Origin: Armatimonadota bacterium
GTDB lineage: Bacteria; Armatimonadota; Zipacnadia; UBA1398; JAKPQA01
DNA length: 64,000 nt
Direction of reading: 5' to 3'
NCBI GenBank assembly: GCA_029547025.1
Contig: JAKPQA010000221.1
Location: 28,697 to 92,696 of the forward strand
Shown here: one piece after another, positions 43,147-52,091 of the stretch
Layout: every line of letters starts with the position of its first letter
Numbering within the stretch: position 1 is the stretch's first letter
Notes under the pieces: model-generated
What the model was told of the DNA's origin: nothing
Database searches by the model: none
Seen by the model: the letters and a program-made list of their open reading frames with translations, nothing else
Program-made: the position numbers and the translations under genes

Positions 43147-44424
43147 CTAGCCTCGAACCTGGCCCTGACCACGCACCACAAACTTGGTCGAAACCAGCTC
43201 GTCGATCCCGAAAGGTCCTCGGGCATGGAGCTTCTGTGTGCTGATCCCCACCTCGGCGCCCATACCGAACTCTCCGCCGTCCGTGAAACGTGTCGATGCG
43301 TTCACATAGACCGCGGCAGCGTCCACCGAGCGCAGGAACCGCTCGGCATTGCCAAAGTCCTCGGTGACGATAGCCTCCGAGTGGCGCGTACCGTACTGCG
43401 TGATGTGGTCAATGGCCTCGTCCAATGAGTCCACCACGCGCACGGCGAGGATGAGGTCCAGGTACTCGGTGGCCCAGTCCTCCTCGGTGGCCGGCAGCAC
43501 CGCCTCGCCGGCGATGGCGCGGGTACGCCCGCAGCCACGGACCTCGCACTGCCGCAACGTCATCTCACGCACCACTCGCGGCAGGAACGCCTCGGCGATG
43601 GCCGAGTGCACCAGTAGGGTCTCCATGGCGTTGCAGACACCGGGCCGCTGTGTCTTCGCGTTCACTGCGATGCGCACAGCCATGTCGACATCGGCCGACG
43701 CATCCACGAACGTGTGGCAGTTGCCGACCCCGGTCTCGATGACCGGAACCGTCGACTGCTCGACCACGGTCTGGATCAGCCCCGCCCCGCCCCGAGGAAC
43801 CAGCAGATCCAGGTACCGATTGCAGCGCATCAGCGCCGTGGCGGAGGCCCGATCGGTGCTGCGTACGATCTGGGCCACATCGGCGGGCAGTCCCGTGCTC
43901 TCGATGGCAGGACGCAGAGCGTCGACCAGGGCCGTGCACGAACGTATGGCATCGCTTCCCGACCGCAAGATCACTGCATTTCCGGACTTCAGGCACAACC
44001 CGATCGCGTCCACCGTCACGTTCGGGCGCGACTCATAGATCATTCCAATGACACCGATGGGTACCGTGACTTGTTGCAGGTCCAGACCATTGGGCAAGCG
44101 GCGGCCCGCCCGCACCACGCCCACGGGGTCCCGCAGCGTGGTGATGTCAACCAGTGCCTGCGCCATGGCGCGGATCCGCTCAGGGCTCAGCGCCAGCCGG
44201 TCGATCAGCGACTCGCGCAGGCTTCGCTCACGCGCGCTGGTCACATCAGCCGCATTGGCTTCCAGTACCACATCGGTGCTCCGCACCAACGCCTCGGCGG
44301 CGGCCCGCAGTGCTTCGTCCTTCTGGCCCGAAGGCGCCAGCGCCAGCCAACGCGCCGCGGCCTTCGCCCGCTGCCCCAACTGCTCGATCTCCCGCTCTGC
44401 CCGGGTGGGATCGCCCTCGGACAC
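43147..44424 (-). CDS. proA: Gamma-glutamyl phosphate reductase
   Basis: The enzyme reduces gamma-glutamyl phosphate to glutamate semialdehyde with NADPH, the second step of proline synthesis. I place the start at the GTG at 44424, because GGGGAGG spaces better to it than to the GTG at 44436. This gives 425 residues. Motifs include VIGMIYESRPNVTVDAIGLCLKSGNAVILRSGSDA, NAKTQRPGVCNAMETLLVH with the catalytic cysteine, and YVNASTRFTDGGEFGMGAEVGISTQKLHARGPF near the end. All match ProA. No proB is in the window. It lies between tyrS and nadD. Confidence 0.97.
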   Translation of the reverse strand: MSEGDPTRAEREIEQLGQRAKAAARWLALAPSGQKDEALRAAAEALVRSTDVVLEANAADVTSARERSLRESLIDRLALSPERIRAMAQALVDITTLRDPVGVVRAGRRLPNGLDLQQVTVPIGVIGMIYESRPNVTVDAIGLCLKSGNAVILRSGSDAIRSCTALVDALRPAIESTGLPADVAQIVRSTDRASATALMRCNRYLDLLVPRGGAGLIQTVVEQSTVPVIETGVGNCHTFVDASADVDMAVRIAVNAKTQRPGVCNAMETLLVHSAIAEAFLPRVVREMTLRQCEVRGCGRTRAIAGEAVLPATEEDWATEYLDLILAVRVVDSLDEAIDHITQYGTRHSEAIVTEDFGNAERFLRSVDAAAVYVNASTRFTDGGEFGMGAEVGISTQKLHARGPFGIDELVSTKFVVRGQGQVRG

Positions 44425-44443
44425 TGCCGCTTCCACCTCCCCG

Positions 44444-45664
44444 CTATGCCTCGCGCACGATGCGCGCCACGCGTCGCTTTCCGACGGCGACGATCAGGCC
44501 CTCGCGGACCAAAACTTCGGCGGCTTCATCCTCCACGCGCTCGCCATCGATGCGTACCGCGCCCTGCTGCACCATCCGCCGCGCCTCGCTGTTCGTCTTC
44601 ACCAGGCCGCAGGCGGACAGGAGCCCCACGATCCACATCGGCTCGGCGAACACCCGTGCAGGTAGCCGAACCTCCTCGGCCACCCGCTCCAGAGCCGAGA
44701 CGTCTGTGCCCGGCTTGTGGCGGATATCGAACTCGCGCTCCGCCTCGCGAGCCTCCTCGGCCGAGTCATACAGCGTGATGATCTCTCGGGCCAATCGGCG
44801 CTTCAGTTGCCCGGGGTGCACCGTGCCATCCGCCAGCCCCCGCCCGAGCTCCTCGATCTCGACCTCCGGCGTGTCGGTGCACAACAACAGGTACTTGGTG
44901 AGCAGCGTGTCCGGCAAGGACATCACCTTGCCGAACTTCTCGGCCGGGGTGTCGAGTAGGTCGATGGTGTTCCCCAGCGACTTGCCCATCTTCTCGTGCC
45001 CGTCGGTTCCCTCGAGCAGGGGCATGGTGATGAAACATTGGGGCTCCAGGCCATAGGACCTCATCAGCGTCCGGGCCTGGTAGAAGTTGAACGTCTGGTC
45101 GGTGCCCCCGGTCTCGATGTAGGCCTCAAGCGCCACCGAGTCATAGCCCTGCACCAGGGGATAGAGCAGCTCGAGTACGCTGATGGGGCGGTTCTCCGCG
45201 AACCGAATCGCGAAATCGTCCCGCTCCAGCATCCGCGCGACCGTCGCGCGGGATGCCAGGTTGATGACATCCGCGAACGTCATCTGCCCGAGCCACCGCG
45301 AGTTGAACTCCACGCGCGCCCGATCCATGTCGAGGATCTTGGCAGCCTGGGCCGCAAAACGGGCTGCGTTGGCCTCAACCTGCTCCGCCGAAAGCAGGGG
45401 CCTCGTCTGCGACTTGCCACTCGGGTCGCCAATCCGGGCGGTGAAGTCGCCGACAAGGAAGATGACCTCATGACCCATCTCCTGAAGCTGTCGGAGCTTC
45501 CGTAGCTGCACCGCGTGCCCCAGGTGAAGGCGCGGGCTCGATGCGTCGGCGCCGTGCTTGATGCGAAGCGGACGGCCCAATGCAAGCTTGGCCCGCAGCT
45601 CCTCCTCGTTCTCGACCAGCACGGCGCCCCGTCTGATCAGCTCGAGCTGGTCCTCGACTGACAT
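44444..45664 (-). CDS. tyrS: Tyrosyl-tRNA synthetase
   Basis: The enzyme charges tRNA-Tyr with tyrosine. The start is the ATG at 45664 with GGGAGG 6 bases before it; the track ORF begins inside the PAP2 gene. The 406-residue protein has the class-I HxGH signature HLGHAVQLRKL, the ETGGTDQTFNFYQARTL binding region, the KMGKS form of the KMSKS loop, and a C-terminal S4 RNA-binding domain (VKTNSEARRMVQQGAVRIDGERV). This is the TyrS type with the S4 domain. It is 20 bases upstream of proA. Confidence 0.97.
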   Translation of the reverse strand: MSVEDQLELIRRGAVLVENEEELRAKLALGRPLRIKHGADASSPRLHLGHAVQLRKLRQLQEMGHEVIFLVGDFTARIGDPSGKSQTRPLLSAEQVEANAARFAAQAAKILDMDRARVEFNSRWLGQMTFADVINLASRATVARMLERDDFAIRFAENRPISVLELLYPLVQGYDSVALEAYIETGGTDQTFNFYQARTLMRSYGLEPQCFITMPLLEGTDGHEKMGKSLGNTIDLLDTPAEKFGKVMSLPDTLLTKYLLLCTDTPEVEIEELGRGLADGTVHPGQLKRRLAREIITLYDSAEEAREAEREFDIRHKPGTDVSALERVAEEVRLPARVFAEPMWIVGLLSACGLVKTNSEARRMVQQGAVRIDGERVEDEAAEVLVREGLIVAVGKRRVARIVREA

Positions 45665-45701
45665 GCATGGCCTCCCAGTCGGCCCCTCATCGCGGGGGCA
45701 G

Positions 45702-46586
45702 TCAGAACTTGATGGAGATGCGCGCGATCCATCCCTTGTTGCGCATGACGAAATTGCCGATGCCCACGCCGAGGATCGCTCCGGCGAGCGCGTCCGATGG
45801 ATGGTGTTCATCCAGAAGTACCCGGCTGATGGCCGTACCCGCCGCCAACCCGTAGGCCCACCACTTCCACTTGCGGTACTGCTTGCCCACCACGGTCGCG
45901 GTCGAGAACATCATCGCCGTGTGGCCGGATGGGAACGCGCCGTCGGCCCACCGGGGTCCGTGGAAGCCCCCCACATGGCCTTGGCCATCGGGACGGTCCC
46001 GCCCCGTCAGCGCCTTGATAGACTTCACGGCCCCGTAGCTCAGGATCAGGCCGGCGCCCGCGAGTTTGCCGGTGTCGTGCAGGTCGCCGTGTCCCAAGAG
46101 CGTAGCGCCCGCCACGGCGGCGGGCAAGAGGTCAACCAGACGAGTGAAGGCCTGAACCGGCGGCGAGTGCCGCGTCTGTCGCGGAACCGACCCCGCCATC
46201 GCGGCGATGATGCCCGGGTCGCCGGCCACCAGCATTCCGGTGGCCAGGATCGCCCCAAGAGCACGCTCCGGATGCGGCTTCCCCAGGTGGAACCCCGTGT
46301 CCCGCTCCGGCGCCCCGTCGCTCGGGGCGCGGACGGCCGGCCGCGTTCGCGGTGTCCAGTCCGAAAGCGCCTCGCGGTCCGACACCGAGAGCAGCGGGGC
46401 ACGAGGCGCCACCGCGAGCACCTCACCCGGGCTCGCAACGAGGCACATCCCCGAGAGCGTGGCATGAGCGGAAGTCGGCGGGGCCGGGGCCAACGCCGAT
46501 TCGCCTGTCTGTGCAGGTGCCGCGGGAGCCAGAGCCAGCCCCATGGCAAGCCAGGCCCCCACAGCCCGGAGGGCTTGGATGCCCAT
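45702..46586 (-). CDS. Exported PAP2-family phosphatase
   Basis: The protein has 294 residues. A signal peptide (AWLAMGLALAPAAPAQTG) is followed by a low-complexity segment and then the PAP2 catalytic triplet: KALTGRDRPD (KxxxxxxRP), FPSGHTAMMFSTA (PSGH) and SRVLLDEHHPSDALAGAILG (SRxxxxxHxxxD). These form the active site of non-specific acid phosphatases and lipid phosphatases. It may dephosphorylate undecaprenyl pyrophosphate or sugar phosphates in the periplasm. Membrane segments are weak, unlike integral PAP2 enzymes, so a soluble exported form is likely. It lies 38 bases upstream of tyrS, and AGGTGAA precedes the ATG. Confidence 0.92.
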   Translation of the reverse strand: MGIQALRAVGAWLAMGLALAPAAPAQTGESALAPAPPTSAHATLSGMCLVASPGEVLAVAPRAPLLSVSDREALSDWTPRTRPAVRAPSDGAPERDTGFHLGKPHPERALGAILATGMLVAGDPGIIAAMAGSVPRQTRHSPPVQAFTRLVDLLPAAVAGATLLGHGDLHDTGKLAGAGLILSYGAVKSIKALTGRDRPDGQGHVGGFHGPRWADGAFPSGHTAMMFSTATVVGKQYRKWKWWAYGLAAGTAISRVLLDEHHPSDALAGAILGVGIGNFVMRNKGWIARISIKF

Positions 46587-46663
46587 GAGGCGTTCACCTG
46601 TGGGAGGGCGGTCGATAGAGCCTACCTAGATTCGAACGCTCGGGCGGCGAACCCTCCGAAAGC

Positions 46664-47326
46664 CTAATCCCCCACCCACTTCACCTGCTCGGGTGCCTTC
46701 GGTAGCGGCTTCACATGTCCGTCGCCAAAGCCGAAGCTGCACGTGCCCGTGTGGCGGCGCCGGATCCGGCAGGAGCTGTTGGTGCCACCATCGTCAGGAT
46801 GTGCCGGGCTGACGTGGGTCGGCCACACTGAGGGCAGCACGATCCCCTGGTTGCCGTGGTGGTCGGCATAGATCGGGATGTCGGTCGGCTGGTCGAACTC
46901 GTCCAACCGGCGACTGCGATACGGGTTGGGCGATGGGAACCACGCACCGCCAAAGAAGCATGCATTGGCCACATACCCGTTCGGGACCCGGATCGACGGC
47001 AGATGACGACCCGTGATGTGATCGCCGCATACCTCGTAGTAGCCGGAATCCGAGGGGCAGCGGAACACGTCCTGGTTCTTGAGGTACGGCTGGATCAGAA
47101 TCAGGTCGGCGCGGAAATTGGCGCTGGGCGTCTGATCGTCGTAGTCCGACGCGTACATCAGCACCGCCGTGGTCATCTGCCTCAGGTTGCTCTGGCAGTG
47201 CGCCTGCCGGGCCTTCTCTCGCGCTCGGGCGAACACGGGAAGCAGAATGGCGGCCAGCACGGCAAGGATCGTGACCGCGACCAGCAACTCGAGGAGGGTG
47301 AAGCCATGGTGCGTCCGCTGCGCCAT
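46664..47326 (-). CDS. Type IV pilin-like/DUF1559 pseudopilin
   Basis: The protein has 220 residues. A class III leader G-FTLLELLVAVTILAVLA with the conserved Glu5 is cut before Phe by a prepilin peptidase. The helix continues as LLPVFARAREKARQAHCQSNLRQMTTAVLMYASDYDDQT, a signature abundant in Armatimonadota genomes. The globular part contains VFRCPSDSG and ends FGFGDGHVKPLPKAPEQVKWVGD, the DUF1559 H-X9-DG-type tail. It likely forms a surface pseudopilus or is exported by a type II-like system. Such proteins occur in large numbers in these lineages and have no known individual roles. GCAGAGGG precedes the ATG. Confidence 0.9.
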   Translation of the reverse strand: MAQRTHHGFTLLELLVAVTILAVLAAILLPVFARAREKARQAHCQSNLRQMTTAVLMYASDYDDQTPSANFRADLILIQPYLKNQDVFRCPSDSGYYEVCGDHITGRHLPSIRVPNGYVANACFFGGAWFPSPNPYRSRRLDEFDQPTDIPIYADHHGNQGIVLPSVWPTHVSPAHPDDGGTNSSCRIRRRHTGTCSFGFGDGHVKPLPKAPEQVKWVGD

Positions 47327-47443
47327 ACCAGGCCCTCTGCGGCACTCCTATCGTTGTAGTCACTGAGACACTTCGGCGCCCCGCCCCAGCCAACCTTCGC
47401 CACGATACGCCGGCCCATCAGCCCCACCCGGGCGCCGAGACGG

Positions 47444-49471
47444 CTACGGCGGGAGAATGAAGTAACGTTGGTCGGGGTTTCTCAGCCACCAGCCGACGAC
47501 GATCCACACCAGGGCCGCCAGCGCGTCGCCGACCACCATACCATACACATACGGCCGCGCTGTGCGCATGGCACGGTACCCGCCCAGCCGCTGAAGTATC
47601 GACTTGAGAGCCCACGCAATCAGCATCGAGAACCAGATCCGGTCCCCCGGGTACGTGGCCGCCAGTAGGAAGCCGGCCGGATGCAGGGCCACCCGTAGGG
47701 CGCAGGACCGGATGGCCGAGATGCCCAGCACCAACCCGCCGCCGATCAGCAGGTTTCGCAGGTTTGCATGGTCTTCGAAAGTAATACCATCCTTGATGGC
47801 TCGCTTCGCGTAGTCGTACGGATACGTCGTGCAGTGGGCATAGGCCCAGCTGTCGGGTAGGACACCCGCGCCCCACGTGTAGCCGATCCGAACCCCGAGA
47901 ACATAGGCCAACACCGTGACGGCGGCCACCGCCATCATGCACGCGCCGAGCACCTGCCGCCGCCGAACATAGGGCGCTGACGCGCGCGACATGTTCAGCA
48001 GGCTCGGTAGCATGATCTCCCGCAGGTCGCGGTGAAAGATCGTCTCGAACAGGGGCATGACGGTCAGTGTCCGAGGGGTAAGGATCCTCTCCGCGAACCG
48101 TCCCCTCGTGCCGAGAAGCCCCACGAGCAGGTCGGACGGCGAGAACCGGTTCTGCACCATGATGGTCCCACCGTTGGTGATGAGCCAGCTCATAACGACG
48201 CACGAGCCCATCAGCCCCACGATGGCCACCACCGCCGCCGTCACAGTCGCACCCGCTACTTTCAGCCACGCAATGCAGCCCAGCATGCCCACCAGCAGAC
48301 CGGCAAACGCGAGTCGGTATGGGAGCATCTCGCCGCCATCGTCGACACCATCGCCCCGCCAGACCTTGCGGACCACGACCCGGATGTGCCCTCGCGCGAT
48401 CCACACACACCAGCACAGCAGGCCGATGTAGCCGCCCATCTGCTGATAGAGCAAGTAGTTCGGCCCCCAGCCGAACACGGCGGTTCCCGGTGGGATGCCC
48501 AGGAAACTCGCGACCGCCTCCTGCACACGCCGCAGCAAGTAGAAGAACCAGATCGAGAACGTCACCTCGTTGCGCGCGAAAAAGGCAATACCGACCATCA
48601 TGGGGTACGTGTCCAGAACCACCCAGCCGAAGTACCTCCACGGCGGCTCCGTGAGGTAGGGCCCCAACTCGAAGTGGAACGGAAACTGGGGTAGGCTCGG
48701 GCGAAAACGCTGCAGGCCGTTGAGCGAGTGCAGCGCGATCAGCACCACCACCGTAGCCCAGAAGCCCCCGTGCCGCAGGAAGTCGTGGCCGGCAACTGGC
48801 CCCTCGGCGCTCGCCGCCAGCTCGAGCGGCATCTCACACAAGGGAAAGGTGAACCGTTCGTTCGTCTCCCACTGCCGACGGATCAGCGCCGCCGCCGACA
48901 CCGTGGCCAGGTAGAACAGCAGCACAAACACACCGTACGCCATCGTCGGAGCACGCCACGCCCGCCACGGGATCCCCGCCCCCATCGGGGCGCCCTCGAA
49001 GAACCACTCCGACGCGTCGCCCGCCTCGATGACCAACCAGGGCGGCATATGCGGCGCCACATACTGGGCCCACTCGTTGTCGGGTGTGGCGAAGTAATGG
49101 AAACCCGCCGGGACGGGGACCAGCAGCCGCATCAGACCGGACGAGGGAATGCCCGACGAAACGACGATCATGCTCCAGACCGTGATCAGCTCGCCCGCAC
49201 AGAGCGGCGCCGGCTTTCCCGCACGCCGGAGAAGAAGGTTCACCGGCACCGCCAGCGCAAATAGAACGATGAACGCGCCCAGTGGGAAGTGATTCCCGGC
49301 AATGAACGTGTTGCCGAGAGCCAGGTCATTCGTCGGGGTCACCGCACCCAGCGCCAAAGCACTGACGAGACCGATGATCACTGAGCGTAACGTGACGGGG
49401 CGAGGTCCGGGAGCTCCGCGGCGGCCCTGAGTCGCCGGCGGATCGTCACCTGGAGCTCGTGTACCGCGCAT
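47444..49471 (-). CDS. Large multi-pass membrane protein, OPT-like (DUF6785-type)
   Basis: The start is placed at the ATG at 49471; the longer track ORF starts with a TTG. The protein has 675 residues with about 12-14 hydrophobic helices. The N-terminal part is SVIIGLVSALALGAVTPTNDLALGNTFIAGNHFP. A long loop VPAGFHYFATPDNEWAQYVAPHMPPWL is followed by further helices. The architecture and motifs resemble oligopeptide-transporter-like (OPT) proteins known as DUF6784/DUF6785, seen in Armatimonadota- and Lentisphaerae-type genomes, where the substrate is unknown. It is divergent from the M42 peptidase gene across 124 bases, which raises a peptide-uptake hypothesis but does not prove it. Confidence 0.8.
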   Translation of the reverse strand: MRGTRAPGDDPPATQGRRGAPGPRPVTLRSVIIGLVSALALGAVTPTNDLALGNTFIAGNHFPLGAFIVLFALAVPVNLLLRRAGKPAPLCAGELITVWSMIVVSSGIPSSGLMRLLVPVPAGFHYFATPDNEWAQYVAPHMPPWLVIEAGDASEWFFEGAPMGAGIPWRAWRAPTMAYGVFVLLFYLATVSAAALIRRQWETNERFTFPLCEMPLELAASAEGPVAGHDFLRHGGFWATVVVLIALHSLNGLQRFRPSLPQFPFHFELGPYLTEPPWRYFGWVVLDTYPMMVGIAFFARNEVTFSIWFFYLLRRVQEAVASFLGIPPGTAVFGWGPNYLLYQQMGGYIGLLCWCVWIARGHIRVVVRKVWRGDGVDDGGEMLPYRLAFAGLLVGMLGCIAWLKVAGATVTAAVVAIVGLMGSCVVMSWLITNGGTIMVQNRFSPSDLLVGLLGTRGRFAERILTPRTLTVMPLFETIFHRDLREIMLPSLLNMSRASAPYVRRRQVLGACMMAVAAVTVLAYVLGVRIGYTWGAGVLPDSWAYAHCTTYPYDYAKRAIKDGITFEDHANLRNLLIGGGLVLGISAIRSCALRVALHPAGFLLAATYPGDRIWFSMLIAWALKSILQRLGGYRAMRTARPYVYGMVVGDALAALVWIVVGWWLRNPDQRYFILPP

Positions 49472-49594
49472 CGCAGACAAGGGCAGTCTCCGCCGGCGTG
49501 ATCTCCCGGGCAACGCATCCAGCCCGGATGCTTCCCCGCCTCCGGCGCCGGCACCTGCCTGACGCGGCCCCGAGGGGCCACCCGGAGGGAGCTA

Positions 49595-50677
49595 GTGGTG
49601 GTGCAGCAGTCACGCGACTTCATGAAGCAGCTCATCGAAACCCCATCGGTCAGCGGATTCGAGGAACCCGCCCAACGCGTCGTGGCCCGCTACGCGCATG
49701 AGTTTGGCGCCAGCGTCCAAGCCGATGTCAGCGGCAACGTGCTGGCCTCGATCCCGGGGGGCAACCAGCCGCGGGTTATGCTCACCGGGCACGTCGATCA
49801 GGTCGGGCTAATGGTACGCCACATCAACGATGAGGGCTTCATCTTCACTACCACGGTGGGCGGCGCCATCGTCCAGTACGCTCAGCGCGTGGCCATCCAC
49901 ACCAGGAATGGGCCGGTCCTGGGTGTCGTCGGGAAGAAACCTCGGCAGCACATGAAGCCCGACGAGTACGACAAGCCGACCCCCGTCCACGAATACTGGA
50001 TCGACATCGGCGCCACGTCGGCCGCCCAAGCCCGCGAGACAGTGAGCATTGGCGACCCCGTCACCTGGCACGGCCCGGTGGAGTGGCTCTCGGATGACCT
50101 CGTCTGCGGGTGCGGCATCGACGACAAGATCGGCGTGTTCATCGCCATCGAAGCCCTGCGCCGACTCAAAGCAGACGGTTTCGGCGGTCCCGCGGCGGTG
50201 TCGGCTCTCTCTGCCGTGCAAGAGGAAGTCGGGTGCCGCGGCGCCGGTCCGGCCGCGTTCTGGGCCGAGCCCGACGCTGCCATTGCCGTCGATGTCTGGC
50301 CCATGGTTACCGATGTACCGGATACCGACAAACGCCTCTATGGTGAGATGAAGCTCGGGGCCGGGCCCATCCTCATCCGCGGGGCGAACATCAGTACCGT
50401 GCTCTTCGACCTCCTGGTGGCCACAGCCGAGGAGGAATCGATTCCGATCCAGTTCTGCGGCTGGCCCGGTCCGACACCGACCGACGCGTCCTCCATCTAT
50501 ACCGCACGCGGCGGCATCGCCACCGCCCTGATTGGCCTGCCCCAGCGCTATCTGCACACCCCGAGCGAGGTCGTGCACATGCGGGATGTCGAGCAGATCA
50601 TCGAGCTCCTCGTGGGCGTCTGCCGGCGCATGACGCCCGAGGTCGACTTCACCCGACGCACCCGCTTGGTGGGATGA
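49595..50677 (+). CDS. M42-family aminopeptidase/glucanase-like metalloprotein
   Basis: The start is the GTG at 49595 with GGAGGGAGCTA upstream. The 360-residue protein carries the M42 di-metal pattern: MLTGHVDQVGLMV (first His and Asp), CGIDDKIGVFIAIEAL (bridging Asp), VQEEVGCRGAGPAAF (catalytic Glu and Glu ligand), VDVWPMVTDVPD (Asp) and RYLHTPSEVV (last His). The family removes N-terminal residues from peptides; some members were once called endoglucanases. No signal is present, so it is cytoplasmic. It may work with the OPT-like transporter encoded divergently, degrading imported peptides, which is an inference from position. Confidence 0.93.
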   Translation: MVVQQSRDFMKQLIETPSVSGFEEPAQRVVARYAHEFGASVQADVSGNVLASIPGGNQPRVMLTGHVDQVGLMVRHINDEGFIFTTTVGGAIVQYAQRVAIHTRNGPVLGVVGKKPRQHMKPDEYDKPTPVHEYWIDIGATSAAQARETVSIGDPVTWHGPVEWLSDDLVCGCGIDDKIGVFIAIEALRRLKADGFGGPAAVSALSAVQEEVGCRGAGPAAFWAEPDAAIAVDVWPMVTDVPDTDKRLYGEMKLGAGPILIRGANISTVLFDLLVATAEEESIPIQFCGWPGPTPTDASSIYTARGGIATALIGLPQRYLHTPSEVVHMRDVEQIIELLVGVCRRMTPEVDFTRRTRLVG

Positions 50678-50748
50678 TCGGGTGCGCGAGACAGGCGCGG
50701 GGTTACCCCGTGCTGCGTCTGCAGTCCCGGAAGGGATGGGAGCACTCG

Positions 50749-51969
50749 ATGGATCGCCCCGCGCCCCTGCTGCTCGCCACACTGGTGGCTCTGGTCGCCC
50801 TGCCCGCCGCCGCCCAGACGCTAGCATTCGAGCACCACTTCGTGAACGTCGGTCTGCCCATCACCGACGGCTGGATCGGTGACTACGGCCTCTCGGTGCT
50901 GATGGACGTCGACGGCAACGGGAAGCTCGACTACGTGGTCGGGCGTCGCGCCCTCAGAGATCGTGGCGTCCGGAGCATCATCTACTGGTTCGAGTACCGG
51001 GAGACGGACGAGTGGCCCAAGCACATCCTCGGCTACGATGCCCCCTCGGGCGTCGGCTCGGCAGCCCTCGACATCGATGGCGACGGGCGCACGGACTTGG
51101 TCACCAACGGTGCCTGGTACCGCTGTCCCGTCAACCCGCTCCAGCAGCCGTTCGAGCGGCACGTCTACGACGAGAGCTATACCGAGGGGCACGACCTCGT
51201 GATCGCCGACCTGGACGGCAACGGCAGGCTCGATGTCGTCTCACTCCGCGAGGGTGAGGACGGCCTCCGTTGGTATGACATCCCGGCCGATCCGACCGAG
51301 CCCTGGCACCGCCATATCGTTGGCGACGGCATCCACGGCGCCATCTCCCCGGGTGGCATCGCCGACATGGATGGCGACAAAGACCTCGACATCGCCCGTG
51401 GCGACACGTGGTTTGAGAACGTCGATGGCGCCGCTCTGGCCTGGGCACCGCACCCCAACATCCCCTTCGGCCGCCTGGGACCCTACGGCATGTGTGTCCG
51501 TTCAGCCTTCTGCGACGTCGAAGGGGACGGCCGGCAGGAGCTCGTCATGCTGGATGCCGACATCGTCGACTCGAAAGCCACTATCCTCCGCAACGTCGAC
51601 CGCAAAGGCGGCGCCTGGGAGCGCGTCGACCTGCCGCAGAGCTTCACCTACGGCTCCCTCCACTCTCTGGGGGTTGCCGACATGGATGGCGATGGCCGAC
51701 TGGACATCGTGAGCAGCGAACAGGAGGAGCTTCTGCCCGAGAACCGCGCGAACCCGCGGTTTGTGGTGTGGCGGAACCTGGGAGATGGCCGCTTCGAGGA
51801 GTGCATCATCCTTGACAAAGCCCTGGGAGGGCACGAGCTCCAGGTGGGCGATGTCGACGGCGATGGACGCACGGACATCTGCTCCAAGGCCTGGGGTCCC
51901 GTGGGGTGGAATGGCGCCCGGGGCCAGATGCACGTGGACTACCTGAGAAACGTGACGGCGGGACCTTGA
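50749..51969 (+). CDS. Exported FG-GAP/VCBS repeat protein
   Basis: The start is the ATG at 50749 with GGGAGCACTCG upstream; the track ORF overlaps the M42 gene. It has 406 residues with a signal peptide (LLLATLVALVALPAAAQ). At least seven calcium-binding DxDGDGxxD-type motifs are visible (VDGNGKLDYV, IDGDGRTDLV, LDGNGRLDVV, MDGDKDLDIA, VEGDGRQELV, MDGDGRLDIV, VDGDGRTDIC), evenly spaced, forming a beta-propeller of seven blades as in integrin-like VCBS domains. Function is unknown; these often bind carbohydrates or lyse polysaccharides when fused to enzymes, but no catalytic domain is fused here. Confidence 0.9.
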   Translation: MDRPAPLLLATLVALVALPAAAQTLAFEHHFVNVGLPITDGWIGDYGLSVLMDVDGNGKLDYVVGRRALRDRGVRSIIYWFEYRETDEWPKHILGYDAPSGVGSAALDIDGDGRTDLVTNGAWYRCPVNPLQQPFERHVYDESYTEGHDLVIADLDGNGRLDVVSLREGEDGLRWYDIPADPTEPWHRHIVGDGIHGAISPGGIADMDGDKDLDIARGDTWFENVDGAALAWAPHPNIPFGRLGPYGMCVRSAFCDVEGDGRQELVMLDADIVDSKATILRNVDRKGGAWERVDLPQSFTYGSLHSLGVADMDGDGRLDIVSSEQEELLPENRANPRFVVWRNLGDGRFEECIILDKALGGHELQVGDVDGDGRTDICSKAWGPVGWNGARGQMHVDYLRNVTAGP

Positions 51970-52091
51970 ACGCCCGCCGCGACGAAACAGGGCGCCCGCA
52001 GGCCAGCGCCGGCGGGCGCACGTGTGGCGGAGGGTGCCCGCCCCAATCGGGCCCGCGCCCCGCTCCAAGCGTGCGAGGGGGATGACCACCG

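Noticed and set aside
46620-46645. GTTCGAATC, a T-loop-like string on the minus strand
   Set aside because: The flanking bases do not form the T-stem or an acceptor stem, so there is no tRNA here.
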